From Carnobacterium gallinarum DSM 4847 (GTDB taxonomy: Bacteria; Bacillota; Bacilli; Lactobacillales; Carnobacteriaceae): a DNA stretch of 64,000 nucleotides. The first letter of the stretch is position 1. Each line of letters begins with the position of its first letter. The notes under the pieces were generated by a model. That model ran no database searches, was not told where the DNA came from, and worked only from the letters and a program-made list of their open reading frames with translations. Positions 49,014-57,205 of this stretch are shown here, piece after piece. Where the stretch lies: assembly GCF_000744375.1 (NCBI RefSeq), contig NZ_JQLU01000004.1, positions 310,001 through 374,000 of the forward strand, given 5' to 3'. The position numbers were made by a program, and so were the translations under genes.

Positions 49014-49026
49014 TCTAACCAAAAAT
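49014..49026 (-). promoter_or_regulatory. Candidate PucR box upstream of allC
   Basis: On the minus strand ATTTTTGGTTAGA resembles the Bacillus PucR motif WWWCNTTGGTTAA, differing at two positions. A similar TTAACTAACTATA lies before pucR at about 35820-35832. Weak evidence from single sites. Confidence 0.25.
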
Positions 49027-49120
49027 AAATAGGTGATTCGGTATTTCAACCATAGGTGTTCTCTAAAAATTCCTGTATACTGAGGATAAAAATAAAAAAC
49101 TTTAGAAATGGGGAAGGAAA

Positions 49121-49969
49121 ATGTTAACTTGTCAAAATTTCACATACTTTCAAGATGAACATTACCAATTAGAAGCTTCTTTATATGTAGCAAATGAAAA
49201 TAAAAAAAATCAAACGATTCTCTATTTACATGGTGGTGGATTAATCTGGGGCAGTCGTCATGACTTACCAGAAAGCTACATTCAGTTATTTGTACAAGCA
49301 GGCTATGATTTTATAAGTTTAGATTATCCACTTGCTCCAGAAACGGATTTAGCAGAGATTCTTAGTAAACTTGAACTAGCCTTCCATTGGTTCCAAAAAG
49401 AAGCTTTGACAACGTTAAAATTAAGTTCTACTAATTTTCATTTATTTGGTCGTTCAGCAGGTGCCTACTTAGCTTTTATTTGTGCTAAAAATCCTAACGT
49501 ACCAGCTCCACAAAAAATAATTAGTTTTTACGGATATGCATCCATCAATGCAGCTTTCTACCTAGAACCAAATTCATTTTATCAAACGTATCCCCTTGTT
49601 CCATTAAACCTAGTAGATGCTTTAATTCAGCAAAAGCCAATCGTTACAGGTAGCTTAGAAAAACGCTACGGGATCTATCTTTATGCTAGACAAACTGGAA
49701 AATGGTTGGATTTGGTTTTGAAAAATCAGGCTGATAGTGAAAAGTACTCTTTATCTGATGAAGATCTAGCTTTACTCCCACCAACCTTTATTGCTCAAAG
49801 TACTGCTGATGAGGATGTTCCTTATCGAATCGGTATTGATTTAAGCTTGGCTATTCCTAAGGCAAAATTTCTTAGTATTCAAGGTTTGCAACATGATTTT
49901 GATCAAGACTTTAATGAACCTCAGGCTAAAAATGCCTATCAAGAGGCAATTAATTGGTTAAATAAGTAG
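49121..49969 (+). CDS. Alpha/beta hydrolase (esterase-like, HSL type)
   Basis: A 282-aa protein. The oxyanion-hole motif HGGG is at 37-40 (YLHGGGLIWG), the nucleophile is Ser112 in FGRSAGAYLAF, and Asp and His are probably in TADEDVPYR and LQHDFDQ. This is the hormone-sensitive-lipase-like branch, acting on small esters. It has no signal peptide. A GGGGAAGGA site precedes the start. It is divergent from allC but has no clear link to it. Confidence 0.88.
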   Translation: MLTCQNFTYFQDEHYQLEASLYVANENKKNQTILYLHGGGLIWGSRHDLPESYIQLFVQAGYDFISLDYPLAPETDLAEILSKLELAFHWFQKEALTTLKLSSTNFHLFGRSAGAYLAFICAKNPNVPAPQKIISFYGYASINAAFYLEPNSFYQTYPLVPLNLVDALIQQKPIVTGSLEKRYGIYLYARQTGKWLDLVLKNQADSEKYSLSDEDLALLPPTFIAQSTADEDVPYRIGIDLSLAIPKAKFLSIQGLQHDFDQDFNEPQAKNAYQEAINWLNK

Positions 49970-49984
49970 GAAACCAAATCAAGC

Positions 49985-50017
49985 ATGCCCCTTAAAAGTT
50001 AGCATTTTAAGGGGCAT
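49985..50017 (+). terminator. Terminator of the alpha/beta hydrolase gene
   Basis: A perfect 13-bp stem ATGCCCCTTAAAA (49985-49997) with 50005-50017, followed by ATTTTTT. Confidence 0.9.
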
Positions 50018-50304
50018 ATTTTTTAGTGAGAGCGACAATTTTCCAGTTAGCTAAAAATAAATGATGACTATTACAAAAAGCTAAAATCTTTTTGTCATTT
50101 TATGTAGAAGTTAGTTAAAATTTTAGCATATCTTTTCGATAATGCACACAAGCAAATCAAATAGAACAAATCCAAATGAATTCTATTTTTATTTATTTTC
50201 CAATTATTCGGCAATTTAAAACTAAAAAAATCAAATTAAACCTCTGTTTCCTTATTAAATCATTAGTTTTACATTAAATTATTATGTGGTAACCTTTGTG
50301 AACT

Positions 50305-50333
50305 TTGGCATTTGCTTCAATTAGGAGTATAAT
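50305..50333 (+). promoter_or_regulatory. dtpT promoter
   Basis: -35 TTGGCA (50305-50310), a 17-bp spacer and a perfect -10 TATAAT (50328-50333), about 165 bp before the ATG. Confidence 0.65.
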
Positions 50334-50497
50334 TTAACCTTAGAGTATAAAAGATTACTGGCTTTGTTTAATAATAAAAGTAGATTGTTTTTTTATTTGA
50401 CCACCGTTATACCTATCTAGACAATTTTGCCTACTGGGCTATTTTTAATTATTGACATACTTCCAAAAAGATTAGTGATCTCAATTATGGAGGACGA

Positions 50498-51964
50498 ATG
50501 ACGATGAAAAAAGAAAAAACATTTTTTGGACAACCATTTGGGCTGTCTACTCTTTTCTTTACAGAAATGTGGGAAAGATTTAGTTACTATGGAATGCGCG
50601 CGATTTTAATTTATTACATTTATGATTCAGTAACAAATGGTGGTTTAGGTTATTCTAAAGCATTAGCTGCATCTATTATGGCCATATATGGATCGATGGT
50701 CTATATGTCTAGTGTAATTGGTGGTTGGCTAAGTGATCGCGTTTGGGGTAGTCGTAAAACAATCTTTTACGGTGGAGTTTTAATTATGTTAGGGCATATC
50801 ATTTTGGCCTTGCCATTTGGTGCAGGTGCTTTATTTGCCTCAATTGCTATTATCGTATTAGGAACTGGGATGTTAAAACCGAATGTTTCTGAAATTGTAG
50901 GTGGATTATATGAAAAAAATGATCATCGCCGTGATTCTGGATTTAGTATCTTTGTAATGGGAATCAACATTGGTTCTTTTCTGGCACCATTAATCATTGG
51001 GGCTGTACAAAAAGAATACAATTATCATGTTGGTTTCTCAATCGCTGCTTTCGGTATGTTAGCTGGTTTAATTCAATATTACTTCCAAGGGAAAAAATAT
51101 CTTGGACCTATTGGTTTAAAACCTACTAATCCTGTTACTCAACCTGAGAAAAAAACAATTTATAAAAACTTGGCTATTGCTGCGGTTCTGATTGTTGTTG
51201 TTCTTGGTGTGGCTTTTGCTGTAGGACGTTTAGATATCGAATTTATCATTTTGTTATTAAGTATTTTAGGTGTTGCCTTACCTATTTTCTACTTTACTAA
51301 AATGATTCGTAGTAAGGATGTTAATGAAATTGAGCGTTCACGAATTTGGGCCTATATTCCTTTATTTATTGCAAGTATCTTCTTTTGGTCAATTGAAGAG
51401 CAAGGCTCTGTTATCTTAGCTATTTATGCAGATGAACGAACAAACCTTAACTTTATGGGGCTACATTTAATTCCCAGCTGGTTTCAATCATTAAATCCAC
51501 TTTTTGTTGTATTAATGTCAACAATGTTTGCGTGGCTTTGGACTAAATTAGGTGATCGTCAGCCTTCTACAACGATTAAATTCTCAATCGGAATTGTTTT
51601 TGCTGGATTATCCTTTGTTGTTTTAGTGATTCCAGCGATGTTGAATGGTACTGAGGCGCTTGTTAGTCCAATGTGGCTAGTCTTAAGCTTTTTCTTAGTG
51701 ATTATTGGTGAAATGTGTTTATCTCCAGTCGGCCTTAGCGCAACTACAAAATTAGCTCCTCGGGCTTTCCAATCTCAAATGATGAGTATGTGGTTTCTAG
51801 GTGATGCTGCGGCTCAAGCTATTAATGCACAAATCGTTTCACTTTATTCACCAGAAAATGAAATTATTTACTTTGCTGCTGTTGGTGGATTCACTATTTT
51901 AGTGGGCTTATTGTTATCTTTAATGAATTCAAAAATCAAAACGTTAATGCAAGGTTTAAACTAG
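50498..51964 (+). CDS. dtpT: POT/PTR2 family di- and tripeptide transporter
   Basis: A 488-aa proton-coupled peptide importer with about 14 hydrophobic helices. The proton-coupling motif ERFSYYGMR (ExxERFxYY type) is in the first helix, and the PTR2 signature region TGMLKPNVSEIVGGLYEKND follows. A later EEQGSVIL matches the family extracellular gate region. GGAGG lies only 4 nt before the ATG at 50498 and 10 nt before the one at 50504, so the true start may be two codons later. Single gene. It probably serves growth on milk or meat peptides. Confidence 0.95.
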   Translation: MTMKKEKTFFGQPFGLSTLFFTEMWERFSYYGMRAILIYYIYDSVTNGGLGYSKALAASIMAIYGSMVYMSSVIGGWLSDRVWGSRKTIFYGGVLIMLGHIILALPFGAGALFASIAIIVLGTGMLKPNVSEIVGGLYEKNDHRRDSGFSIFVMGINIGSFLAPLIIGAVQKEYNYHVGFSIAAFGMLAGLIQYYFQGKKYLGPIGLKPTNPVTQPEKKTIYKNLAIAAVLIVVVLGVAFAVGRLDIEFIILLLSILGVALPIFYFTKMIRSKDVNEIERSRIWAYIPLFIASIFFWSIEEQGSVILAIYADERTNLNFMGLHLIPSWFQSLNPLFVVLMSTMFAWLWTKLGDRQPSTTIKFSIGIVFAGLSFVVLVIPAMLNGTEALVSPMWLVLSFFLVIIGEMCLSPVGLSATTKLAPRAFQSQMMSMWFLGDAAAQAINAQIVSLYSPENEIIYFAAVGGFTILVGLLLSLMNSKIKTLMQGLN

Positions 51965-51967
51965 TTA

Positions 51968-52008
51968 AACTAAAAAAAAAACTACCAGTTGGTGGTTGTT
52001 TTTTAGTT
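51968..52008 (+). terminator. Terminator of dtpT
   Basis: Imperfect stem, ACTACC with GGTGGTT and outer A/T pairs, followed by GTTTTTTAG just after the stop. Confidence 0.65.
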
Positions 52009-52010
52009 TA

Positions 52011-52072
52011 TTTGTCAATTCTTATCAAATTTAATTCATAAGAATAGACAAATTCTACAATAGGAGTATAAT
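52011..52072 (+). promoter_or_regulatory. Promoter with overlapping inverted repeat, upstream of the 79-aa gene
   Basis: -35 TAGACA (52045-52050), a 16-bp spacer and -10 TATAAT (52067-52072). A 15-bp inverted repeat with one mismatch (52011-52025 and 52038-52052, 12-nt gap) covers the -35. It could be a repressor operator or the end of the dtpT terminator region. Confidence 0.5.
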
Positions 52073-52104
52073 GATGGTAGTTCTTCTGAAAGGAGCGAAT
52101 ATAA

Positions 52105-52344
52105 ATGGAAAATACAACAATTCAAAAAGTTTGGGCTGTTCAAAATTTGTTATTTAAAAATGAAGATTATCAATTGGCGTTAGAATTAGAAGATAGTCAC
52201 AATCGGGTATCCCTAGGTTATATTTTAGTAACCGATCACTCACCTGCCTATCAAGTTAGTCAAGAATTTGGTTGGAGTCAAAATGATTTTGATTTTTATA
52301 AAAGTTTACATGATGCTAAAATTAATTGTTTAGCACTTGTTTAA
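52105..52344 (+). CDS. Uncharacterised 79-aa protein
   Basis: I do not recognise a family. The protein is small, soluble and acidic, with two tryptophans (near residues 9 and 56) and no membrane segment or signal peptide. GAAAGGAGCG lies 8-12 nt upstream of the ATG, a strong site. It stands alone between terminators, with a promoter carrying an inverted repeat. No frameshift is evident. Codon use looks like its neighbours. Confidence 0.7.
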   Translation: MENTTIQKVWAVQNLLFKNEDYQLALELEDSHNRVSLGYILVTDHSPAYQVSQEFGWSQNDFDFYKSLHDAKINCLALV

Positions 52345-52545
52345 AGTAGGATTTGCAACTCCCGTATGAGAGGAGCAACCTATTTTTTTACATAGAACTG
52401 AATTGGAATACTCCCTTCTAAGGTTTAAAGGAAGTGGATTATTTTTTTAAAACCATTTTAGTTTACATAATAAAAATATGGTGAACAAAAAACTAATAAT
52501 TCGTTAAGAATTCTCTTTTTAGTTCTTAATTTTTTTAGGCTGTGC

Positions 52546-52551
52546 TATAAT
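52546..52551 (+). promoter_or_regulatory. -10 region of the C39-type peptidase gene
   Basis: TATAAT preceded by TGTGC (extended -10 TG at one base off) with a weak TTCTTA -35 17 bp upstream. The start codon is about 37 bp downstream. Confidence 0.5.
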
Positions 52552-52587
52552 GAAAAATACTCTAATAGAATATAGGTGTTACTTAAT

Positions 52588-53364
52588 ATGAACAAAAGAA
52601 GTTTTAGTAAATTTGGTTTGATCCTGCTTGTATCAGTAGGTCTAATCTTTTTTATTAATGAACATTGGATTCAAGCTGAAACAAAAAAAACTGTCAATAC
52701 AGCATCTATCTCTGAATCAGTAGCAAAAAAACAAACAAAGACTACATCATCGTCAGAATCAGTACCTCCCTCTATCCAACTTGATGTTCCTTTAGTAAAC
52801 CAAATGGATGAACCAGCTTTATATAATGGTTGTGAAGTTTCATCATTGACGATGCTTCTGCAATATGCAGGAGTTGAGGTTTCCAAAAATGATTTAGCAG
52901 CAAAATTAAAAAGCGTTCCTATCATCGACGAAGATGGTTATATGGGAAATCCCAATAAAGCTTTTGTAGGTGATATCACTGGTGGTGGTGAAGGTGGACT
53001 AGGTGTCTACCATAAACCAGTTGCGAATTTAGCTAAAAAATACATTTCAAAGAAAAAAGTAAACGATATTACAGGTTCAAGCTTTGATGATTTATTAAAA
53101 CAAGTAGCTGCTGGAAATCCTGTTTGGATTATTACAACTGCGAATTTTGTACCTGTTGATAGTTTTGAAACTTGGGAAACTGCTGAGGAGGATCTTGAGA
53201 TTACTTATGATATGCATAGTGTTGTGGTTACGGGCTATGATGCTGATTCAATCTACATTAACAATCCATATGGTGAAAAAGATCAACAACTAGATAAAGC
53301 TGATTTTGTTGCTGCATTTGAACAAATGGGCAGCCAAGCAATTTATTTAGACAACACACTGTAA
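52588..53364 (+). CDS. Secreted C39-like peptidase domain protein
   Basis: 258 aa from the ATG at 52588; a GTG at 52576 has no ribosome site. The N-terminal signal segment is about 8-24, then a Ser/Thr/Lys-rich linker (31-62) and a papain-like C39_2 domain. Nucleophile Cys82 is in YNGCEVSSLTML, His210 in YDMHSVVVTGYD, and the third residue near 226 (YINNPYG). It resembles Bacillus YvpB-type proteins. The substrate is unknown; it may trim cell-wall or extracellular peptides. Anchoring is by the uncleaved N-terminal helix or a secreted form. Confidence 0.87.
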   Translation: MNKRSFSKFGLILLVSVGLIFFINEHWIQAETKKTVNTASISESVAKKQTKTTSSSESVPPSIQLDVPLVNQMDEPALYNGCEVSSLTMLLQYAGVEVSKNDLAAKLKSVPIIDEDGYMGNPNKAFVGDITGGGEGGLGVYHKPVANLAKKYISKKKVNDITGSSFDDLLKQVAAGNPVWIITTANFVPVDSFETWETAEEDLEITYDMHSVVVTGYDADSIYINNPYGEKDQQLDKADFVAAFEQMGSQAIYLDNTL

Positions 53365-53367
53365 ATG

Positions 53368-53412
53368 AAAAAGCAAAATCAACAATGATGCTACTTGTTG
53401 ATTTTGCTTTTT
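53368..53412. terminator. Bidirectional terminator between the C39 gene and addA
   Basis: An 18-bp stem (AAAAAGCAAAATCAACAA with its complement) with T runs on both sides between converging genes. Confidence 0.9.
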
Positions 53413-53413
53413 T

Positions 53414-56400
53414 TTAGAGTAAAATAGTTTCACCAACACTTAATAAACAAAGATAGCTGGCTTTTACGGGCTTTCCAATAATACTTTCTAAAGCTTCTTT
53501 GTATAAATTAAGTTGCCCCCGATAGTTATCAATAATTTTTTGACGATCGGCATCTTTGTTTTTCCCAAGATGATTGGTTTTAAAATCATACAAAATAATC
53601 CCATCTTCTTCTTCCAAATAACCATCAATAATCCCATGAATGAGGATTTTATCTTTCCCATCTTCTTTCATATCATAAAAAATATCTTCCGCATCCATCA
53701 ATAATGAAAATGGAGCTTCCCTTGTGACTGCTTGAGGATGTGCCACTAATTTTAAACCTAATTCTGTCTTAAAAAACGCTAATAGTGAGTTTTGATTGAT
53801 TTTTTTGGCTATCGGTATTGTTACCAAGCCTTTATTAACTAGTTCAGCTATTAGCCTTTCCAGACTTGTTTGACTTGGTGTTTCTGTTAAGTCAATTGAT
53901 TGCATGACTAAATGAGTAGCCGTTCCAATTTCAGTTGCTGTTGGGACACTAACCTCAGTCATAAATTTAGGCCGAGCTAATGTTTCAGAGACAAATCGAT
54001 TTCTTGGCTGACTAACATCAATTTTAATCATTCGAGCATCTTCAGGTTCCTCAAAAAGCCGTTTAATCTCAGAAACAGACTGATAACTTGTTGTTCGAGT
54101 AGCCCCTTCATGCTGATAATGATAAGTCATCAGTTGATTAGCCTCTTGAATCATGTTTGCTGTTGCTTCATCGCTATTTATACCAGTTTCTTGTTCAATC
54201 GTGGTTTGAATCCTTTCTAGCCATCTGTCATCTATTTGAACTTCTTGCTCTTTAAGCAATGTTTGAATATCTGTTTCATTATAAAAATGAATACTAAATG
54301 AAGCAGGATGTTGTTGGATTTCACCAATTGGAGCCGGCGTGTCTAAGAAATCATTTTGACTAGCCGGATGTCGTACTAATGACATGCCAATCCACTTCAT
54401 TAGATGAGGTGCATTGAAACGCTCAATTGCAGGTAAAACTACTTCTTTATGACTGAGCGGTTTGCCCCATTCTTGCCACGCTGTTTCTTGATCTTTATAA
54501 GAACCTACCAAAAAGAGTTTTTCTTCTGCGCGGGTTAAGGCTACATAAAGTTTTCGCATTTCTTCCGAAAGTAGCTTTTTCTTTTTCTCAATTTTTAAGG
54601 CCATTTCTGGTAATGTTGGATAATTAATGCGACGTTCTATGTCTTTATAACTTGTTCCAACACCATAAGTTTCATTAAATAAATAGTTTTTCTGAATGTC
54701 TTGTAAATTAAAGCGTTTCGTTAAATCTAATACAAAAACAATTGGAAACTCTAATCCTTTACTGGCATGAATAGTCATCACTCGAACAGCATCTTCTGAC
54801 GGTGCAATAGCAGTAGGTTCAGCCAAGTCCTTATCTTTTTCTTGCATTTTTTCAATAAATCGAACAAACTGAAACAAGCCTTTAAAGCTACTAGTTTCAT
54901 AATTTTCTGCTCGTTCATATAACGCATGAAGATTGGCTTGACGCTGTTTTCCAGCACTCATGCCTCCAACGTAATCTAAAAACCCCGTTTCTTCATAGAT
55001 AGACCAAATCAATGTTACCAGATGTTCTCTACGAGCCATTCTACGCCAATTTTCTAATAGTTCCATAAAGCGTTTGACCTTTTCAAATAATTCAGTCACA
55101 AAATGGCTAGCCTTTTCAATTCCAGTATAATTTCGATAAAAATTATCTAATGCTTCATAATAATCTCCAGTTTTTTTATTGATCCGAATATGCGCTAATT
55201 GATTTTCATCTAATCCAACAATCGGTGAGCGTAAAACTGCCGCTAATGGAATATCTTGATAAGGATTATCAATGATTTTTAGCAAAGCCATCATAACTTT
55301 GATTTCAGTCGTTTGAAAATAATTTTGAGTATCATTTACATGTAATGGTATTTCTAAACGTTTAAAAATATCTAATAAAATCAAATTATTTTTCTTAGTT
55401 GGAGTCAATAGTACGATATCTTGATACTGGATACTGCGGTTCTGTTTCAATTCTTTATCATAGATTGGGAATTCTTCTGTAATTAATTGTTGAATGCGTT
55501 GTCCCACCATAAGCAATTCGCCTTCAGTTTTATCATTAATCCGCATGTCCCAACCAACAGACTCGCTATCGCCATCATCCGCTTCTTCAGTTGTTCCTTT
55601 TTCATAAATCAGAATTTCAGGTTGATGTTTGTGACTCTCAGGAAAGTTTGGAAAACCATGAATTAACTTTGCTGCTTCATCATAATCCATTTGTCCTACA
55701 GATTTATCCATTAATTGTTGGAAAATCAGATTTGTAAAATGCAACACTTCGCCACGAGAACGAAAATTCTCAGCTAAGATAATCCGTTCACCGCCAATAT
55801 GCTGTCCAAATTTTTCATATTTCGTTAAAAATAAAGTAGGATCTGCTAATCGGAAGGAATAAATTGACTGTTTTACATCCCCTACCATAAAAAGATTTCC
55901 TTGTTCAGGATTTTCATTAGCTAACCAAAAGACTAAGTTTTCTTGCAGCTGATTCACATCTTGATACTCATCTACTAACACTTCACTAAACTTTTCACGG
56001 TAATAATTCGATGCTTCAGTTGGATGCCAGCTACCTTCTTCATAAGTTGCCAAAATTTGTAAGGTAAGATGTTCCAAATCATTAAAGTCTAATACATTGC
56101 GATTGCGTTTTTCAGTTGAATAAGCCTCAGTAAAGAGTTGAGTCACACGAGCCATTTCTTCAATAATAGGAATCGCCTTTTCCATAAGCTTAGCCATATC
56201 TTCTGGCAAAATAGCAAAATAATCAGCACTCATTTGATTATAACGTTCTTTATACTGATCTCGTAATTGCTTAACTTCTACTCCAACCTCTTTAATACTT
56301 TCATCAGCAGCTTTTTTTACCGCACTAATCCGTTCAAATTTAAATAGTTTACTATGATGATAGATTGCTTCATAGTGATCTTCTTCAACTAAGCCTAATA

Positions 56401-57205
56401 ATTCTTCAAAAAAACGTTGTTCAGAATGGACCAGTTCATACTGTTTAGTTAATTCTTCCGTTCCTTCAGCTAATTGACTGGCTCTTGTTGCTCCATCAAC
56501 CAAACTAGTAAGAACTTCTAAAATCTGTGGTTTAACTAGTTCTTGAAATAACTTTGTTTCTCCAAATCCTGTTTGTGGAACACGATATAAATCTGACAAA
56601 TGTTCAAGCCACAGTTGAGGATTCGGATTAGCTCTTGAAAATTCATATAGCGAAAAAATCAACTGGGTCAAACCATCATCATTTCGGTCATTAGAATACG
56701 TAGCTGTTAAATTATAAAACTGATTAGCTTCTTCACCATATAGAGTTTCCCGTAATTCGGTCCAAACGTCTTCTTTTAATAACAGCATTTCCGTTTCATC
56801 GGTCAATAAACGAAAGACTGGATCTAACTCAATTAAATAATAGTATCGACGAATAACTTGCAAACAAAAAGCATGCAGCGTACTAATATGTGCTTGGGGT
56901 AACAATGAAATTTGTTTCACTAAATGGCGTTTCATTGTAGCTTCGCCTTCAGCTGTCAACGCTTTTTGAATCGCAACTTGAATTCGTCCCTTCATTTCAC
57001 GCGCGGCTGCTTCGGTATAAGTGACAATCAATAATTCATCAACATTGGTACCGGCTTTGATTTTTTCAATAACTCGTTCAACTAAAACCGTTGTCTTACC
57101 TGAACCAGCTGAAGCAGAAACTAAAATAGTATGGTCTGTTTCATAAACTGCTTGCCACTGTCCATCAGTAAATCGACTATTTTGAGGTTTAATCGGCAAT
57201 TCCAT
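53414..57205 (-). CDS. addA: ATP-dependent helicase/nuclease subunit A (AddA/RexA)
   Basis: A 1263-aa UvrD-type helicase and nuclease. Walker A is SASAGSGKTTVLVE near residue 30. Further helicase motifs are DEYQDVNQLQ, GDVKQSIYSFR, VMTIHASKGLEFP and LYVALTRAEEKL. A C-terminal RecB-type nuclease domain ends with ILYDFKTN. With AddB it processes double-strand DNA ends until a Chi site and loads RecA. It shares one base with addB (TAATG), so translation is coupled. Confidence 0.97.
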   Translation of the reverse strand: MELPIKPQNSRFTDGQWQAVYETDHTILVSASAGSGKTTVLVERVIEKIKAGTNVDELLIVTYTEAAAREMKGRIQVAIQKALTAEGEATMKRHLVKQISLLPQAHISTLHAFCLQVIRRYYYLIELDPVFRLLTDETEMLLLKEDVWTELRETLYGEEANQFYNLTATYSNDRNDDGLTQLIFSLYEFSRANPNPQLWLEHLSDLYRVPQTGFGETKLFQELVKPQILEVLTSLVDGATRASQLAEGTEELTKQYELVHSEQRFFEELLGLVEEDHYEAIYHHSKLFKFERISAVKKAADESIKEVGVEVKQLRDQYKERYNQMSADYFAILPEDMAKLMEKAIPIIEEMARVTQLFTEAYSTEKRNRNVLDFNDLEHLTLQILATYEEGSWHPTEASNYYREKFSEVLVDEYQDVNQLQENLVFWLANENPEQGNLFMVGDVKQSIYSFRLADPTLFLTKYEKFGQHIGGERIILAENFRSRGEVLHFTNLIFQQLMDKSVGQMDYDEAAKLIHGFPNFPESHKHQPEILIYEKGTTEEADDGDSESVGWDMRINDKTEGELLMVGQRIQQLITEEFPIYDKELKQNRSIQYQDIVLLTPTKKNNLILLDIFKRLEIPLHVNDTQNYFQTTEIKVMMALLKIIDNPYQDIPLAAVLRSPIVGLDENQLAHIRINKKTGDYYEALDNFYRNYTGIEKASHFVTELFEKVKRFMELLENWRRMARREHLVTLIWSIYEETGFLDYVGGMSAGKQRQANLHALYERAENYETSSFKGLFQFVRFIEKMQEKDKDLAEPTAIAPSEDAVRVMTIHASKGLEFPIVFVLDLTKRFNLQDIQKNYLFNETYGVGTSYKDIERRINYPTLPEMALKIEKKKKLLSEEMRKLYVALTRAEEKLFLVGSYKDQETAWQEWGKPLSHKEVVLPAIERFNAPHLMKWIGMSLVRHPASQNDFLDTPAPIGEIQQHPASFSIHFYNETDIQTLLKEQEVQIDDRWLERIQTTIEQETGINSDEATANMIQEANQLMTYHYQHEGATRTTSYQSVSEIKRLFEEPEDARMIKIDVSQPRNRFVSETLARPKFMTEVSVPTATEIGTATHLVMQSIDLTETPSQTSLERLIAELVNKGLVTIPIAKKINQNSLLAFFKTELGLKLVAHPQAVTREAPFSLLMDAEDIFYDMKEDGKDKILIHGIIDGYLEEEDGIILYDFKTNHLGKNKDADRQKIIDNYRGQLNLYKEALESIIGKPVKASYLCLLSVGETILL

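Larger units (their letters stand above)
49970..50497. other. Intergenic region (528 nt): terminator, weak hairpin and dtpT promoter
   Basis: Contains the hydrolase terminator (49985-50017), a small ACAAAAAG/CTTTTTGT hairpin (50073-50095) and the promoter 50305-50333. The rest is AT-rich with no ORF above about 30 codons that I could support. The mRNA leader of dtpT would be near 158 nt. Confidence 0.7.

Noticed and set aside
50451-50456. TTGACA at 50451 as the dtpT promoter -35
   Set aside because: No acceptable -10 lies 16-18 bp downstream; the 50305-50333 promoter fits better.
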